Part shown: positions 53,362 through 62,225 of the stretch, piece by piece
Layout: every line of letters begins with the position of its first letter
Numbering within the stretch: position 1 is the first letter of the stretch
NCBI RefSeq assembly: GCF_016725325.1
Contig: NZ_CP068083.1
Location: 620,001-684,000, forward strand
Source of the DNA: Sphingobacterium spiritivorum
GTDB lineage: Bacteria; Bacteroidota; Bacteroidia; Sphingobacteriales; Sphingobacteriaceae
Direction: 5' to 3'
Length of the DNA: 64,000 bases
Made by a program: the position numbers and the translations under genes
Notes under the pieces: model-generated
Databases searched by the model: none
The model's input: only the letters and a program-made list of their open reading frames with translations
Told to the model about the DNA's origin: nothing

Positions 53362-56300
53362 ATGAATCTTTCCGCGATATTTATTAAAAGACCTGTACTG
53401 ACAATCGTAGTTAACGTCACGATCATTCTGTTTGGCTATATCGGTTATAGCTTTCTGGGTGTCCGGGAATACCCTTCGATTGATCCGGCGATCGTATCAG
53501 TGCGTACAAATTATGCGGGGGCCAATCCGGATATTATTGAGTCGCAGATCACAGAACCATTAGAAAAATCTATCAACTCTATTGATGGCATCCGTAATAT
53601 TACCTCATCCAGTAGTCAGGGTGCAAGTAATATTACTGTAGAATTTGAACTGGAAAAAAATCTGGAAGAAGCAGCCAACGACACCCGGGACAAGGTATCA
53701 CAAGCGCTGCGAAGCCTTCCTCAGGATATAGATGCTCCACCGGTAGTCTCTAAGGCGGACGCCGATTCAGAACCTATCATTACGCTGACGATGCAAAGTG
53801 ACACCCGGGATAAGCTGGAACTTAGTGACTATGCTGAAAATGTAATCGGTGAGCGTTTGCAAACCATACCCGGAGTGAGTAGTGTGCAGATCTGGGGGCA
53901 ACAGCGCTATGCAATGCGACTGTGGTTTGATCCGTCCAAGTTAGCGGCTTATAGTGTAACAGTCGATGATGTAAGAGCAGCATTAGGCGCACAGAATGTA
54001 GAGCTTCCATCCGGAAAAATAGTGGGAGCCAATACAGAACTTACCGTAAAAACCGTTGGAAACCTTTCTACAGAAAAAGAATTTGAAGATATTATCATCA
54101 AGGCAGACAGTGGAAGGATGGTCAAATTCAGCGATGTTGGTTATGCCAAATTACAGGCTGAAAACCTGGAAACAAAAATGGTCAGCGATGGAAAACAACT
54201 TGTGGGGGTCGCAATTATTCCTCAGCCCGGAACCAACTACATTGATATAGCCAATGATTTTTACAAATTGCTCGACCAGCTGAAAGAGGATATCCCGGAA
54301 GATATCACGCTCAATGTTGCCGCAGACAATACCACGTTTATTAAACAGTCTGTTATTGAAGTAGCGGAAACTTTATTGATTTCAATTGCACTTGTGACCT
54401 TGATTATCTACTTTTTCTTCAGAGACTGGGGGATTGCACTCAGACCTTTGCTTGATATTCCCGTATCACTGATAGCGACCTTCTTTATCATGTATATCTT
54501 TGGTTTTTCCATCAATGTACTAACCCTTTTGGCTATTGTATTAGCTACAGGTCTGGTGGTGGATGACGGTATAGTGGTCACTGAAAATATATTTAAGAAG
54601 GTAGAGGCCGGAATGTCACCTATCGAGGCTGCAATGAAGGGATCAAAGGAAATTTTCTTTGCTGTGATTTCGATCTCGGTGACCTTAGCAGCTGTGTTTC
54701 TTCCTGTCATATTTCTGCAGGGATTTGTAGGCCGGCTCTTCCGGGAATTTGGAGTCGTCATTGCCTCAGCGGTGCTTGTGTCGGCTTTCGTATCCCTGAC
54801 ATTGACTCCGATGCTGAATGCTTACCTCATCAAGGGGACGGGTCATGAAAAATCTAAATTCTATATCTGGACGGAGCCCTTTTTTGAAAAAATGAATAGC
54901 GGATATGCGAAGATACTCGGCCATTTTATGAAAATAAAATGGATCAGTTTTCCCATCCTGATTCTTTGTTTTGTAGTCATCGGTATTATTTTCGGATCGA
55001 TCAAAAAAGAAACTGCTCCATATGATGACCGCAGCAATGTGAATATCAGTGTGACAGGTCCTGAAGGAGCGACTTTTGAATACATGGACAGATATATGCA
55101 GGAATTTGATAAGTTGATTGCGGACTCTGTCCCGGAGAATAAAATCAGTCTTGTGATGACCTCTCCTACTTTTGGAACCGGCTCTGTCAATAATGGCCGG
55201 GTGCGGATGACACTGGTAGATCCCGGAGAACGTTCCCGTTCACAGGATGAGGTCGCTTCGGAATTAACAAAATGGACTAAACAGTATGACGGCGTACGAA
55301 CCAATGTTTCTCAACGTCCCACGATATCTGTCAATCGTCGTGGAGGTCTGCCGGTCCAGTATATTATACAAGCGCAGAATTTTGATAAACTACGGGAAAA
55401 GATTCCGGCATTTATGGAAGAGATCAATAATGATCCGACCTTTTCTACTACAGATATCAATCTCAAATTCAATAAACCGGAGCTGCATGTTTCTATTGAC
55501 CGGGCTAAAGCCCAGACAATGGGAATTTCGGTATTAGATATCTCTCAAACGCTGCAGATGTCCCTGAGCGGTCAGCGCTTTGGTTATTTTATGAAGGATG
55601 GAAAGCAATATCAGGTGATTGGTCAGATTGAAGATGACAAAAGAGCAACACCTCTGGATCTGAGTGCAATCTTTGTTAAGAATAATCTGGGACAACTTGT
55701 ACAACTTGACAACCTTGTACAGTTAAAAGAAGAGAGCAGCCCTCCGCAATTGTATCACAATAACCGGTATATGTCTGCTACTGTATCTGCAGGATTAGCG
55801 CCGGGTATGAGTATGAATGATGGTATAGCAGCCATGGATAGGGCCAAAGCTAAAGTACTGGATGAGACTTTTACGACAGATCTGAGTGGTGAATCCCGCG
55901 ATTTTGTGGAGAGTAGTTCCAATACAATGTTTGCATTCGGCCTCGCATTACTGCTGATTTACCTTATTCTGGCAGCTCAGTTTGAAAGTTTTCTGGATCC
56001 GTTCATTATTATTCTGACTGTACCTATGGCGGTAGCAGGTGCGTTGATCAGTCTTTGGTTATTCGGACAGACCTGGAATATCTTCAGTCAGATCGGAACC
56101 ATCATGCTTATCGGACTGGTCACAAAGAATGGTATCCTGATTGTAGAATTTGCCAATCAGCTAAGAGAAGAAGGTATGCCAAAATTTGAAGCGATTATGC
56201 ACTCTGCTGAATCCAGACTTCGTCCTATTCTGATGACCAGTCTGGCTATCGCTCTAGGAGCTTTACCGATTGCAATGTCATTAGGCGCTGCAGCCACCAG

Positions 56301-56439
56301 TAGAATCGGAATGGGTGTAGTTATTGTCGGAGGGACTATATTCTCTCTTATACTGACATTATTTGTGATTCCCGCCATTTATTATATGTGGTCCAGAGCA
56401 AAAAAACACAGACCTGAATTTGATAATATTGAAGTTTAA
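53362..56439 (+). CDS. RND multidrug efflux permease (HAE1 type)
   Basis: 1025 aa proton-driven inner-membrane pump with 12 helices and two large periplasmic loops. The proton-relay aspartates D401 and D402 are in LATGLVVDDGIVVTENI, equal to AcrB D407/D408. ISIALVTLIIYFFFRDW and the second-half LLIYLILAAQFESFLDPF are typical. It works with the adaptor before it and the outer-membrane factor after it (9 bp). Substrates are probably hydrophobic drugs or detergents. Confidence 0.97.
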   Translation: MNLSAIFIKRPVLTIVVNVTIILFGYIGYSFLGVREYPSIDPAIVSVRTNYAGANPDIIESQITEPLEKSINSIDGIRNITSSSSQGASNITVEFELEKNLEEAANDTRDKVSQALRSLPQDIDAPPVVSKADADSEPIITLTMQSDTRDKLELSDYAENVIGERLQTIPGVSSVQIWGQQRYAMRLWFDPSKLAAYSVTVDDVRAALGAQNVELPSGKIVGANTELTVKTVGNLSTEKEFEDIIIKADSGRMVKFSDVGYAKLQAENLETKMVSDGKQLVGVAIIPQPGTNYIDIANDFYKLLDQLKEDIPEDITLNVAADNTTFIKQSVIEVAETLLISIALVTLIIYFFFRDWGIALRPLLDIPVSLIATFFIMYIFGFSINVLTLLAIVLATGLVVDDGIVVTENIFKKVEAGMSPIEAAMKGSKEIFFAVISISVTLAAVFLPVIFLQGFVGRLFREFGVVIASAVLVSAFVSLTLTPMLNAYLIKGTGHEKSKFYIWTEPFFEKMNSGYAKILGHFMKIKWISFPILILCFVVIGIIFGSIKKETAPYDDRSNVNISVTGPEGATFEYMDRYMQEFDKLIADSVPENKISLVMTSPTFGTGSVNNGRVRMTLVDPGERSRSQDEVASELTKWTKQYDGVRTNVSQRPTISVNRRGGLPVQYIIQAQNFDKLREKIPAFMEEINNDPTFSTTDINLKFNKPELHVSIDRAKAQTMGISVLDISQTLQMSLSGQRFGYFMKDGKQYQVIGQIEDDKRATPLDLSAIFVKNNLGQLVQLDNLVQLKEESSPPQLYHNNRYMSATVSAGLAPGMSMNDGIAAMDRAKAKVLDETFTTDLSGESRDFVESSSNTMFAFGLALLLIYLILAAQFESFLDPFIIILTVPMAVAGALISLWLFGQTWNIFSQIGTIMLIGLVTKNGILIVEFANQLREEGMPKFEAIMHSAESRLRPILMTSLAIALGALPIAMSLGAAATSRIGMGVVIVGGTIFSLILTLFVIPAIYYMWSRAKKHRPEFDNIEV

Positions 56440-56448
56440 AAATAGACA

Positions 56449-57750
56449 ATGAGACATATATTGACACTCCTTACTTTGCTTTGTAGCATCAGCTTCAGCA
56501 CCTACGCTCAGGAGCTGTTGACGATGGAGGATGCGCTGACAATTACGCTGGAGAATAACTTTGATATCAAAATAGCAAAAAATAACACCCGTATTGATCA
56601 GCAAAATTTCAGTTTAGGGAATGCCGGGATTCTGCCACGGGTAACAGGCAATTTTACCCGTACAAATTCCATTCAGAATTCCAGACAGGTAAGGGCTGAC
56701 GGACAGGTACAGGAGCTGAATAATGCCAAAAATGATAATATGAATTACGGTGTGACATTAAACTGGACTGTTTTTGACGGATTCAAGATGTTTGCCAGAT
56801 ATGATCAGCTCCGTGAGATTCAGAAACAAGGCGAAACCGAGGTGAAGTATGAAATACTGACACAGGTGAGCGAAGTCATTGCGACTTATTATAATCTGGT
56901 GCAGCAACAAAAAATGCTAAAAGCACTCGATACGGCTATAGATCTCTCAGAATATCGCCTGACTATGGCGAAAAACAGATTTGAGATCGGGAAAGCAGCT
57001 AAACTGGAAGTATTGAATGCTCAGGTGGATCTCAATACGGATAAAACAGCCTTATTACAGCAAAAGGAGCTGTATGCAAATACCAAGACGTATCTTAATC
57101 AGTTAATGACCCGCGATCTGAATACACCTTTTCGTGTAATGGACAGCATTGCTATCAATGATCAGCTAAAATTGGGAGAACTGTTACAGACTGCTGAAAA
57201 TCAGAATCCGCAAATCCAGCTGGCTCTGATCAATAAACGTATATCAGAATATAATCTGAAACAGATTAAAGGTGAACGTTACCCTATCATCGCGCTCAAT
57301 AGTGGCTACAATTTTAATGAATCGCACTCTTCTCTGGGATTTGCCACGGAAAATAAAGGAAAGGGATTCAACTATGGAGTAACAGCTTCTGTTAATATTT
57401 TCAATGGTTTTCTCCAAAACAGAAATGAAAAAATTGCGAAGATTGAAATTGAAAATTCAGAATTGCAGATCGGACAACAGAAACAAACCATCAGCGCGCA
57501 AGTCACCACTCTTTTTCAGACTTATATAACAAATATTGGCCTCGTAGACCTGGAAAAGAAAAATGAAGAACTCGCTAAAGAGAATATGGATATTACACTG
57601 GAAAAATTCAAAATAGGTACTATTACAACATTGGAAGTACGTACAGCGCAATTGAATTATATCAATGCGATGGCCAGAAGCTATACCGCTCAGTATCAGG
57701 CAAAATTATCGGAGATCAGATTAAAGGAACTTTCGGGAAATTCATTTTAG
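56449..57750 (+). CDS. TolC-family outer-membrane factor of the RND pump
   Basis: 433 aa, exported (signal peptide to about residue 20, ending TYAQ). TMEDALTITLENNFDIKIAK opens the first repeat, and the second repeat ends TITTLEVRTAQLNYINAMAR. The structure is that of TolC. As third gene of the operon it is the outer-membrane duct of the RND pump. Confidence 0.94.
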   Translation: MRHILTLLTLLCSISFSTYAQELLTMEDALTITLENNFDIKIAKNNTRIDQQNFSLGNAGILPRVTGNFTRTNSIQNSRQVRADGQVQELNNAKNDNMNYGVTLNWTVFDGFKMFARYDQLREIQKQGETEVKYEILTQVSEVIATYYNLVQQQKMLKALDTAIDLSEYRLTMAKNRFEIGKAAKLEVLNAQVDLNTDKTALLQQKELYANTKTYLNQLMTRDLNTPFRVMDSIAINDQLKLGELLQTAENQNPQIQLALINKRISEYNLKQIKGERYPIIALNSGYNFNESHSSLGFATENKGKGFNYGVTASVNIFNGFLQNRNEKIAKIEIENSELQIGQQKQTISAQVTTLFQTYITNIGLVDLEKKNEELAKENMDITLEKFKIGTITTLEVRTAQLNYINAMARSYTAQYQAKLSEIRLKELSGNSF

Positions 57751-57778
57751 AGTGAACTACAGAAAAAATTACCGTCTG

Positions 57779-58294
57779 CTATTCTTCAAATTCTACCCAC
57801 TTCCTTTCCAGATATACGGGGGCAAGTAAAATACCATCCCGATACAGATGTGCTTTTACAAATGCTCCTGCTTCTGCCAGATATTTAATGCTCATCTCCG
57901 GCATACTTGCCGAATCATAATAAGCCCCATACACACACTTATAGGGGTTGTCTTTTACATCGTTGGTAAATACGGATATTAAAAACATCTTCTGGGAAGT
58001 TGTATCTGGCTTGCTATATCCAAAAACACGGTAATCCGCTCTTATGTTGTTATAGACATGAATCGTGCTGTCTGTTTTCGATATCTCCGCTCTCTGCATG
58101 GATTCTTCATCTATTGGTTCGGGATACACTTCTTTTACACGTTTTTCTTTTTCCGTAGTATCCGCCTGACTGGTATTTTGAATGGTATCTGCCAGGTGAT
58201 TTGCGCTGCTATCCTTAACAGACGGATGGCTTTTAACCGGGTTTCCACAACTCCATAAAGACAGAATCACCGTTATCATAAGGAGTATTTTCAT
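57779..58294 (-). CDS. hypothetical lipoprotein
   Basis: 171 aa. MKILLMITVILSLWSC gives a lipobox at C16; this start is chosen over an in-frame ATG 10 codons upstream that would spoil the signal. The following 40 residues are charged and unstructured, then a compact domain (YRVFGYSKPDTTSQKMFLIS, DNPYKCVYGAYYDS). I recognise no family. Convergent with the RND operon, with 28 bp between stops. Confidence 0.65.
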   Translation of the reverse strand: MKILLMITVILSLWSCGNPVKSHPSVKDSSANHLADTIQNTSQADTTEKEKRVKEVYPEPIDEESMQRAEISKTDSTIHVYNNIRADYRVFGYSKPDTTSQKMFLISVFTNDVKDNPYKCVYGAYYDSASMPEMSIKYLAEAGAFVKAHLYRDGILLAPVYLERKWVEFEE

Positions 58295-58478
58295 ATTTAT
58301 ATTCAGAATAATTGATAATACCATTTAAAACTACATTTTATTAAGGAATAAACTGACAAAGATCATTCCTGATCCATTACATTCAGAAAAAATCCTGATA
58401 TTTTGGAGTATCTTTATATCGGTTTTTTTGATTTAATCAGTTTGAAAAAAGACCTCCATGCTTAAACCAGATTTAATA

Positions 58479-59495
58479 ATGCAAAAACTTATCTGTCAGA
58501 CTCCCGGAGAGTTTATATATGCAGAAGCCTCTATGCCGTCATTACCGGCTAACTACACCCTGCTTCGAATGAAAAGACTGGGCATATGCGGAACAGACTA
58601 TCATGCTTTTGAAGGCACACAGCCGTTTTTCAGTTATCCCAGAATATTAGGACACGAAATTGCTGCAGAGGTTGTAGAGACACAGGATGACAAGGAATTT
58701 AAAACGGGAGATCTGGTAACTATCAGTCCCTACTTCTATTGTGGCGAATGTATAGCATGCCGGAGAGGAAAGACGAACTGCTGTGTTAACATCAAAGTTT
58801 TTGGTGTCCATATTGATGGTGCTATGCAGGAATATATTGCGGTTCCTACTTCTTCTGTACGGACAGGAAAAGGATTGACAGCGGACGAGCTCGCTACAGT
58901 AGAACCTCTTGCTATTGGCGCACACGGTGTACGTCTGTCACAGATTGAAAAGGGAGATAATGTATTGATTTTAGGAGCTGGCCCAATCGGATTGGGGACA
59001 ATTGCTTTTGCTAAAATTGCCGGAGGAAATGTGATTGTGTTAGATGTAAATGATAACCGGTTAAACTTTTGCAGAGAAAAACTAGGCATAGAGCATACTA
59101 TCAACCCCCTAAAGATGGATGCATCAGAGCAGATAAAAAACATTACAAAAGGCGATATGGCCACAGTTATTATAGATTGTACCGGCAATCTGAATGCGAT
59201 CAATACTGGTTTTCAATATCTGGCTCATGGCGGAAAATTTATAATGATAGGACTACAAAAAGGTACTATAGAAGTAGTTCACCCCGAATTTCACAAAAGA
59301 GAAGCTGTACTGATGAGTAGCAGAAATGCTCTTCCTGTGGATTTTGATTTTGTTATAAACTGCATTTGTGACGGACAAATAAAGCCATTGGACTTTATTA
59401 CGCATCGCGTCGCTTTTGATGAGGTCAAAGATAAATTCAGGACTTTATCCGGCAAAGATGCTGATGTTATTAAAGCGCTGATTGTATTTGATTAA
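58479..59495 (+). CDS. zinc-dependent alcohol (sorbitol/threonine-type) dehydrogenase
   Basis: 338 aa medium-chain dehydrogenase. Catalytic zinc ligands C37 and H59/E60 (GICGTDYHAFEG, RILGHEIAAEVVE) and four structural cysteines C88, C91, C94 and C102 are present. The NAD-binding motif is LILGAGPIGLGTIAFAK. It oxidises a secondary alcohol, probably a sugar or polyol; the nearest well-known relatives are sorbitol and L-threonine dehydrogenases. An in-frame ATG at 58458 would add seven residues and cannot be excluded. No neighbouring sugar genes. Confidence 0.9.
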   Translation: MQKLICQTPGEFIYAEASMPSLPANYTLLRMKRLGICGTDYHAFEGTQPFFSYPRILGHEIAAEVVETQDDKEFKTGDLVTISPYFYCGECIACRRGKTNCCVNIKVFGVHIDGAMQEYIAVPTSSVRTGKGLTADELATVEPLAIGAHGVRLSQIEKGDNVLILGAGPIGLGTIAFAKIAGGNVIVLDVNDNRLNFCREKLGIEHTINPLKMDASEQIKNITKGDMATVIIDCTGNLNAINTGFQYLAHGGKFIMIGLQKGTIEVVHPEFHKREAVLMSSRNALPVDFDFVINCICDGQIKPLDFITHRVAFDEVKDKFRTLSGKDADVIKALIVFD

Positions 59496-59528
59496 GAACA
59501 GTTCTGATCTTTAAGGCTAAAAAAGTTA

Positions 59529-59565
59529 CTATTGCTGCCCATCCTGTAATGAGCAGCAATAGCAT
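59529..59565. terminator. hairpin between the dehydrogenase and DUF4230 genes
   Basis: CTATTGCTGC / GCAGCAATAG, a perfect 10-bp stem with a 14-nt loop. On the minus strand TAACTTTTTTAG follows. Confidence 0.6.
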
Positions 59566-59566
59566 A

Positions 59567-60127
59567 TTATTCAAATGATAAACTCATTTTATTATATCCC
59601 AAACCTGTCAATAAGGGTTTGAAAACTGTGATAGCATTTGTCCGTGTCTGTTGCAGAATATCAGATTTACGCACTTCTGCGGCCACTTCCTGCTCAGCAC
59701 TTTTATAGGCTTCGTCTACCAGATCTGCTTCTCTGAAAAAGGCCATCTTCGTATCATATACACGGGAAGCTTTGTGGTCTATCTTGATATAGCAAATCTC
59801 CGGTTGCGGAAGTTTTATGGATACCGAATCTCCTGTGACTGTGATATCTTCTGTCTTTAGTTTGGTAAGATCGATACAACCGACAGCATCAGCTTTAATA
59901 ATTAACAACACACTGGCATCGGGCAGAAACGTGGAGACATTTTTATGTTCTACCACATCGCTGAAGCGGTATTTTACCAATTCCAGTTTACCCATTGCTT
60001 CTATGCGTTCTATTAATATCTGGTGTTTACTTTCTACAGTGGTCTTGGGACTAAATTTGTCAACAATAAGCCAGCCTAAGAGTCCGACTACTGCAACTAT
60101 CATTAAAATTTTTAATAATCTAATCAT
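59567..60127 (-). CDS. DUF4230 membrane-anchored protein
   Basis: 186 aa. One N-terminal membrane segment (about 7-24) precedes an external domain of the DUF4230 type (LELVKYRFSDVVEHKNVST, AVGCIDLTKLKTEDITV, RVYDTKMAFFREADLVDEAY). Proteins of this family are widespread in Bacteroidota and have no assigned function. It stands alone. Confidence 0.82.
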   Translation of the reverse strand: MIRLLKILMIVAVVGLLGWLIVDKFSPKTTVESKHQILIERIEAMGKLELVKYRFSDVVEHKNVSTFLPDASVLLIIKADAVGCIDLTKLKTEDITVTGDSVSIKLPQPEICYIKIDHKASRVYDTKMAFFREADLVDEAYKSAEQEVAAEVRKSDILQQTRTNAITVFKPLLTGLGYNKMSLSFE

Positions 60128-60337
60128 AGTCAGATATAATCAATTTGCAGACCACTTTTTTATATGCCTGACGGTTTGCATTCAGGAAGCCATACGAGAA
60201 CACACAAAACAAATACAAAAACCTGTCTAAAAGAATTTTAAACATAATAAATTGTATTGAAAAAGATACAAATCAACCGTTCAGACCATGACAATATGTA
60301 AGTAAAAAATGAATAAAAGTCCATTGGAATTGTCAGT

Positions 60338-60901
60338 TCAGTTGAACCTGCCGGAATACGATTTCACCCTGTCTGATGAATATCTTCGTACCGATCGCCA
60401 TTCCCATGGCGGTACTGCATCGGGATCTTTCCAGAGTCCTGTTTTATTCTTTTTAGCTTCTCTTTCGAGCCGGGCGTACAGCGGATCTTTGGAGTATCTC
60501 TTGAAGTGCCAGGCCATTCCTTGTATGATCATTTGCTGATTGACGATCTGTTTATTGGTATTCACAATAATAGCTATAGCCCTGCCGTAGCGGTCGTATT
60601 TTTCTATCTGCACTGTGACGTACTGCCCATAACACAAATCGGATAAGGCTTTTTTTGCGGCCTTTCCATACGGTTGCGATTTCTTTAGCTCCGGACTGTC
60701 AATATGTGACAACCGTATTTTGACTGGTTGACCTTCATACAGCACTTCCATGCTATCTCCGTCTATAATACGGATCACTTTGGCGCTGAAGGTCTGCCCT
60801 TTCAGATCTTTCTGCACCGACTGCCGGATCTGCTTCTGTCCATACACCGGGCAGAAGCAGGTCAGCAATGTGATCAGCAGGATCAGTCTTCCCAGCCACA
60901 T
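60338..60901 (-). CDS. thermonuclease-like (SNase) exported nuclease
   Basis: 187 aa with a signal peptide (to about residue 21). The staphylococcal nuclease domain covers about 38-165. Active-site equivalents are visible: D48 (IIDGDSM), R63 (VKIRLSHID), D68, E71 and R107 (DRYGRAIA). It would degrade DNA and RNA using calcium outside the cytoplasm. It overlaps the preceding small lipoprotein gene by 19 bp, so the two are coupled. Confidence 0.92.
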   Translation of the reverse strand: MWLGRLILLITLLTCFCPVYGQKQIRQSVQKDLKGQTFSAKVIRIIDGDSMEVLYEGQPVKIRLSHIDSPELKKSQPYGKAAKKALSDLCYGQYVTVQIEKYDRYGRAIAIIVNTNKQIVNQQMIIQGMAWHFKRYSKDPLYARLEREAKKNKTGLWKDPDAVPPWEWRSVRRYSSDRVKSYSGRFN

Positions 60902-61197
60902 AATGTCTTGCCGCTGTCTTTTGCTTTGTCAATCGTAGTCTTGACGATTTTTGAACCGCAGTTGCTCAAGCCTCTGCAATTTTCATTATAGTGGTATCTT
61001 TTAGCAGTCTTGCTGCTGCAGATATAGACTTTATCTTTTGAATCTTCCCGTGTTTCGGAAGCGGATCCGGCACGAGTATCAGATGTACCTTTAGTATCGG
61101 CAAAGGCTTTGACCGGAATATCTTTATTGGTTTCGGTACGCGGATTGGTACAGGTGATACTGTTAAAGATCAGGAGGAATATGAGGTAGGTTTTCAT
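60883..61197 (-). CDS. small Cys-rich lipoprotein upstream of SNase
   Basis: 104 aa. Lipobox ITC (C16). A charged linker leads to a compact C-terminal domain from about residue 58: VYICSSKTAKRYHYNENCRG, then LSNCGSKIVKTTIDKAKDSG and GKTLCGWED. The four spaced Cys and one His (C-x8-H-x4-C-x4-C) look like a small metal-binding module that I have seen attached to nucleases and hypothetical proteins in this phylum. Start at 61197 is chosen to give a clean signal. It overlaps the SNase gene by 19 bp. Confidence 0.75.
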   Translation of the reverse strand: MKTYLIFLLIFNSITCTNPRTETNKDIPVKAFADTKGTSDTRAGSASETREDSKDKVYICSSKTAKRYHYNENCRGLSNCGSKIVKTTIDKAKDSGKTLCGWED

Positions 61198-61262
61198 GGT
61201 TGATATTAGAGCAGTGATTAAAAGCATTTTTATTTTATTTCCTTAATTACATATATCAGAAG

Positions 61263-62225
61263 TTATATACCTAAGAATCTTAGAATTATTTTTTCTGTTT
61301 CAGATTTACTAGATGATTTAGGATACAGCTCCCAATGTTTAACATTTGAACATTTCAACCAATCACCCCATATAACTTTCATAATTTCCAAATCTGTTGG
61401 ATGAACAGAAGCACCAGCATTGGTATCTGATCTGTCATATAGTTCTAAGACAAGAACCTCCAGGTCTTCAAGTAGTGGATTTGTCAAAGGCTGTATTTTA
61501 TATTTAGGATTTTTCTGAAGAAAACTATCAATACTCGTTTCACCAGTTTGTAGATACTCCTTTCTAAATGTATTTATTTCTTCTCCTGTCAAATCATACG
61601 CATTATTATTGAAAACTGTCTCTATATAACCATCTGTAAGAAGAATCAATATATTCCTACGTTTATTCTTAAAAGTAGTATTGCCAATTTTTCCTTCTCC
61701 TATTTCTTTATTTACAACAAAGTCATCCACACCTTGTTGCATGTATGTCCATATATCAGAACCAAAAGGTTTTTTAATAGCTTGCCCGTGTAGTTTTTTA
61801 AATTCATTTACAAATCTTCTTTTATCGTTTTGAAAGTATTTTCGTAGATAAGCTATACGTTCAGCCTGAGTCTTAAATTCTGAAAAATCAATATTCATAA
61901 ATTTTGTATCGACATTATACGCGTTGATTTGCTTTTTATTTATAAAGCCGATCCTAAATACGTCAAGCTGATTCATGGAACGCTTATGATTTAAAATTTT
62001 TGGGTAAATACTTTCAGCAATAATATCAACTATATCTACATCTGAGACAGCTTTGGGATATAGCTTTTGATTTAACCTGTTAGACAAATCAGAAGATATA
62101 GTAACATTAAAATGTTCAGTTTTATATTCGTCTTCTGTTCTTTCTCCTTTTTTATTTTCTTCTGACGCTTTTGTATTACAACTTAAAATCAAGAGAAGGA
62201 TGGGTATTAATCGGATATGTTTCAT
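61263..62225 (-). CDS. VWA-like hypothetical lipoprotein
   Basis: 320 aa. Lipobox LILSC (C16). The core resembles a von Willebrand A domain: FNVTISSDLSNRLNQ (DxSxR in place of DxSxS), DVFRIGFINKK, NILILLTDGYIETVF and a final strand EVLVLELYDRSD. The metal site is therefore imperfect. Its start codon shares one base with the stop codon of the upstream membrane-protein gene, so they are translated as a pair. Base composition is visibly AT-richer than most of the window. I do not recognise a named family. Confidence 0.6.
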   Translation of the reverse strand: MKHIRLIPILLLILSCNTKASEENKKGERTEDEYKTEHFNVTISSDLSNRLNQKLYPKAVSDVDIVDIIAESIYPKILNHKRSMNQLDVFRIGFINKKQINAYNVDTKFMNIDFSEFKTQAERIAYLRKYFQNDKRRFVNEFKKLHGQAIKKPFGSDIWTYMQQGVDDFVVNKEIGEGKIGNTTFKNKRRNILILLTDGYIETVFNNNAYDLTGEEINTFRKEYLQTGETSIDSFLQKNPKYKIQPLTNPLLEDLEVLVLELYDRSDTNAGASVHPTDLEIMKVIWGDWLKCSNVKHWELYPKSSSKSETEKIILRFLGI

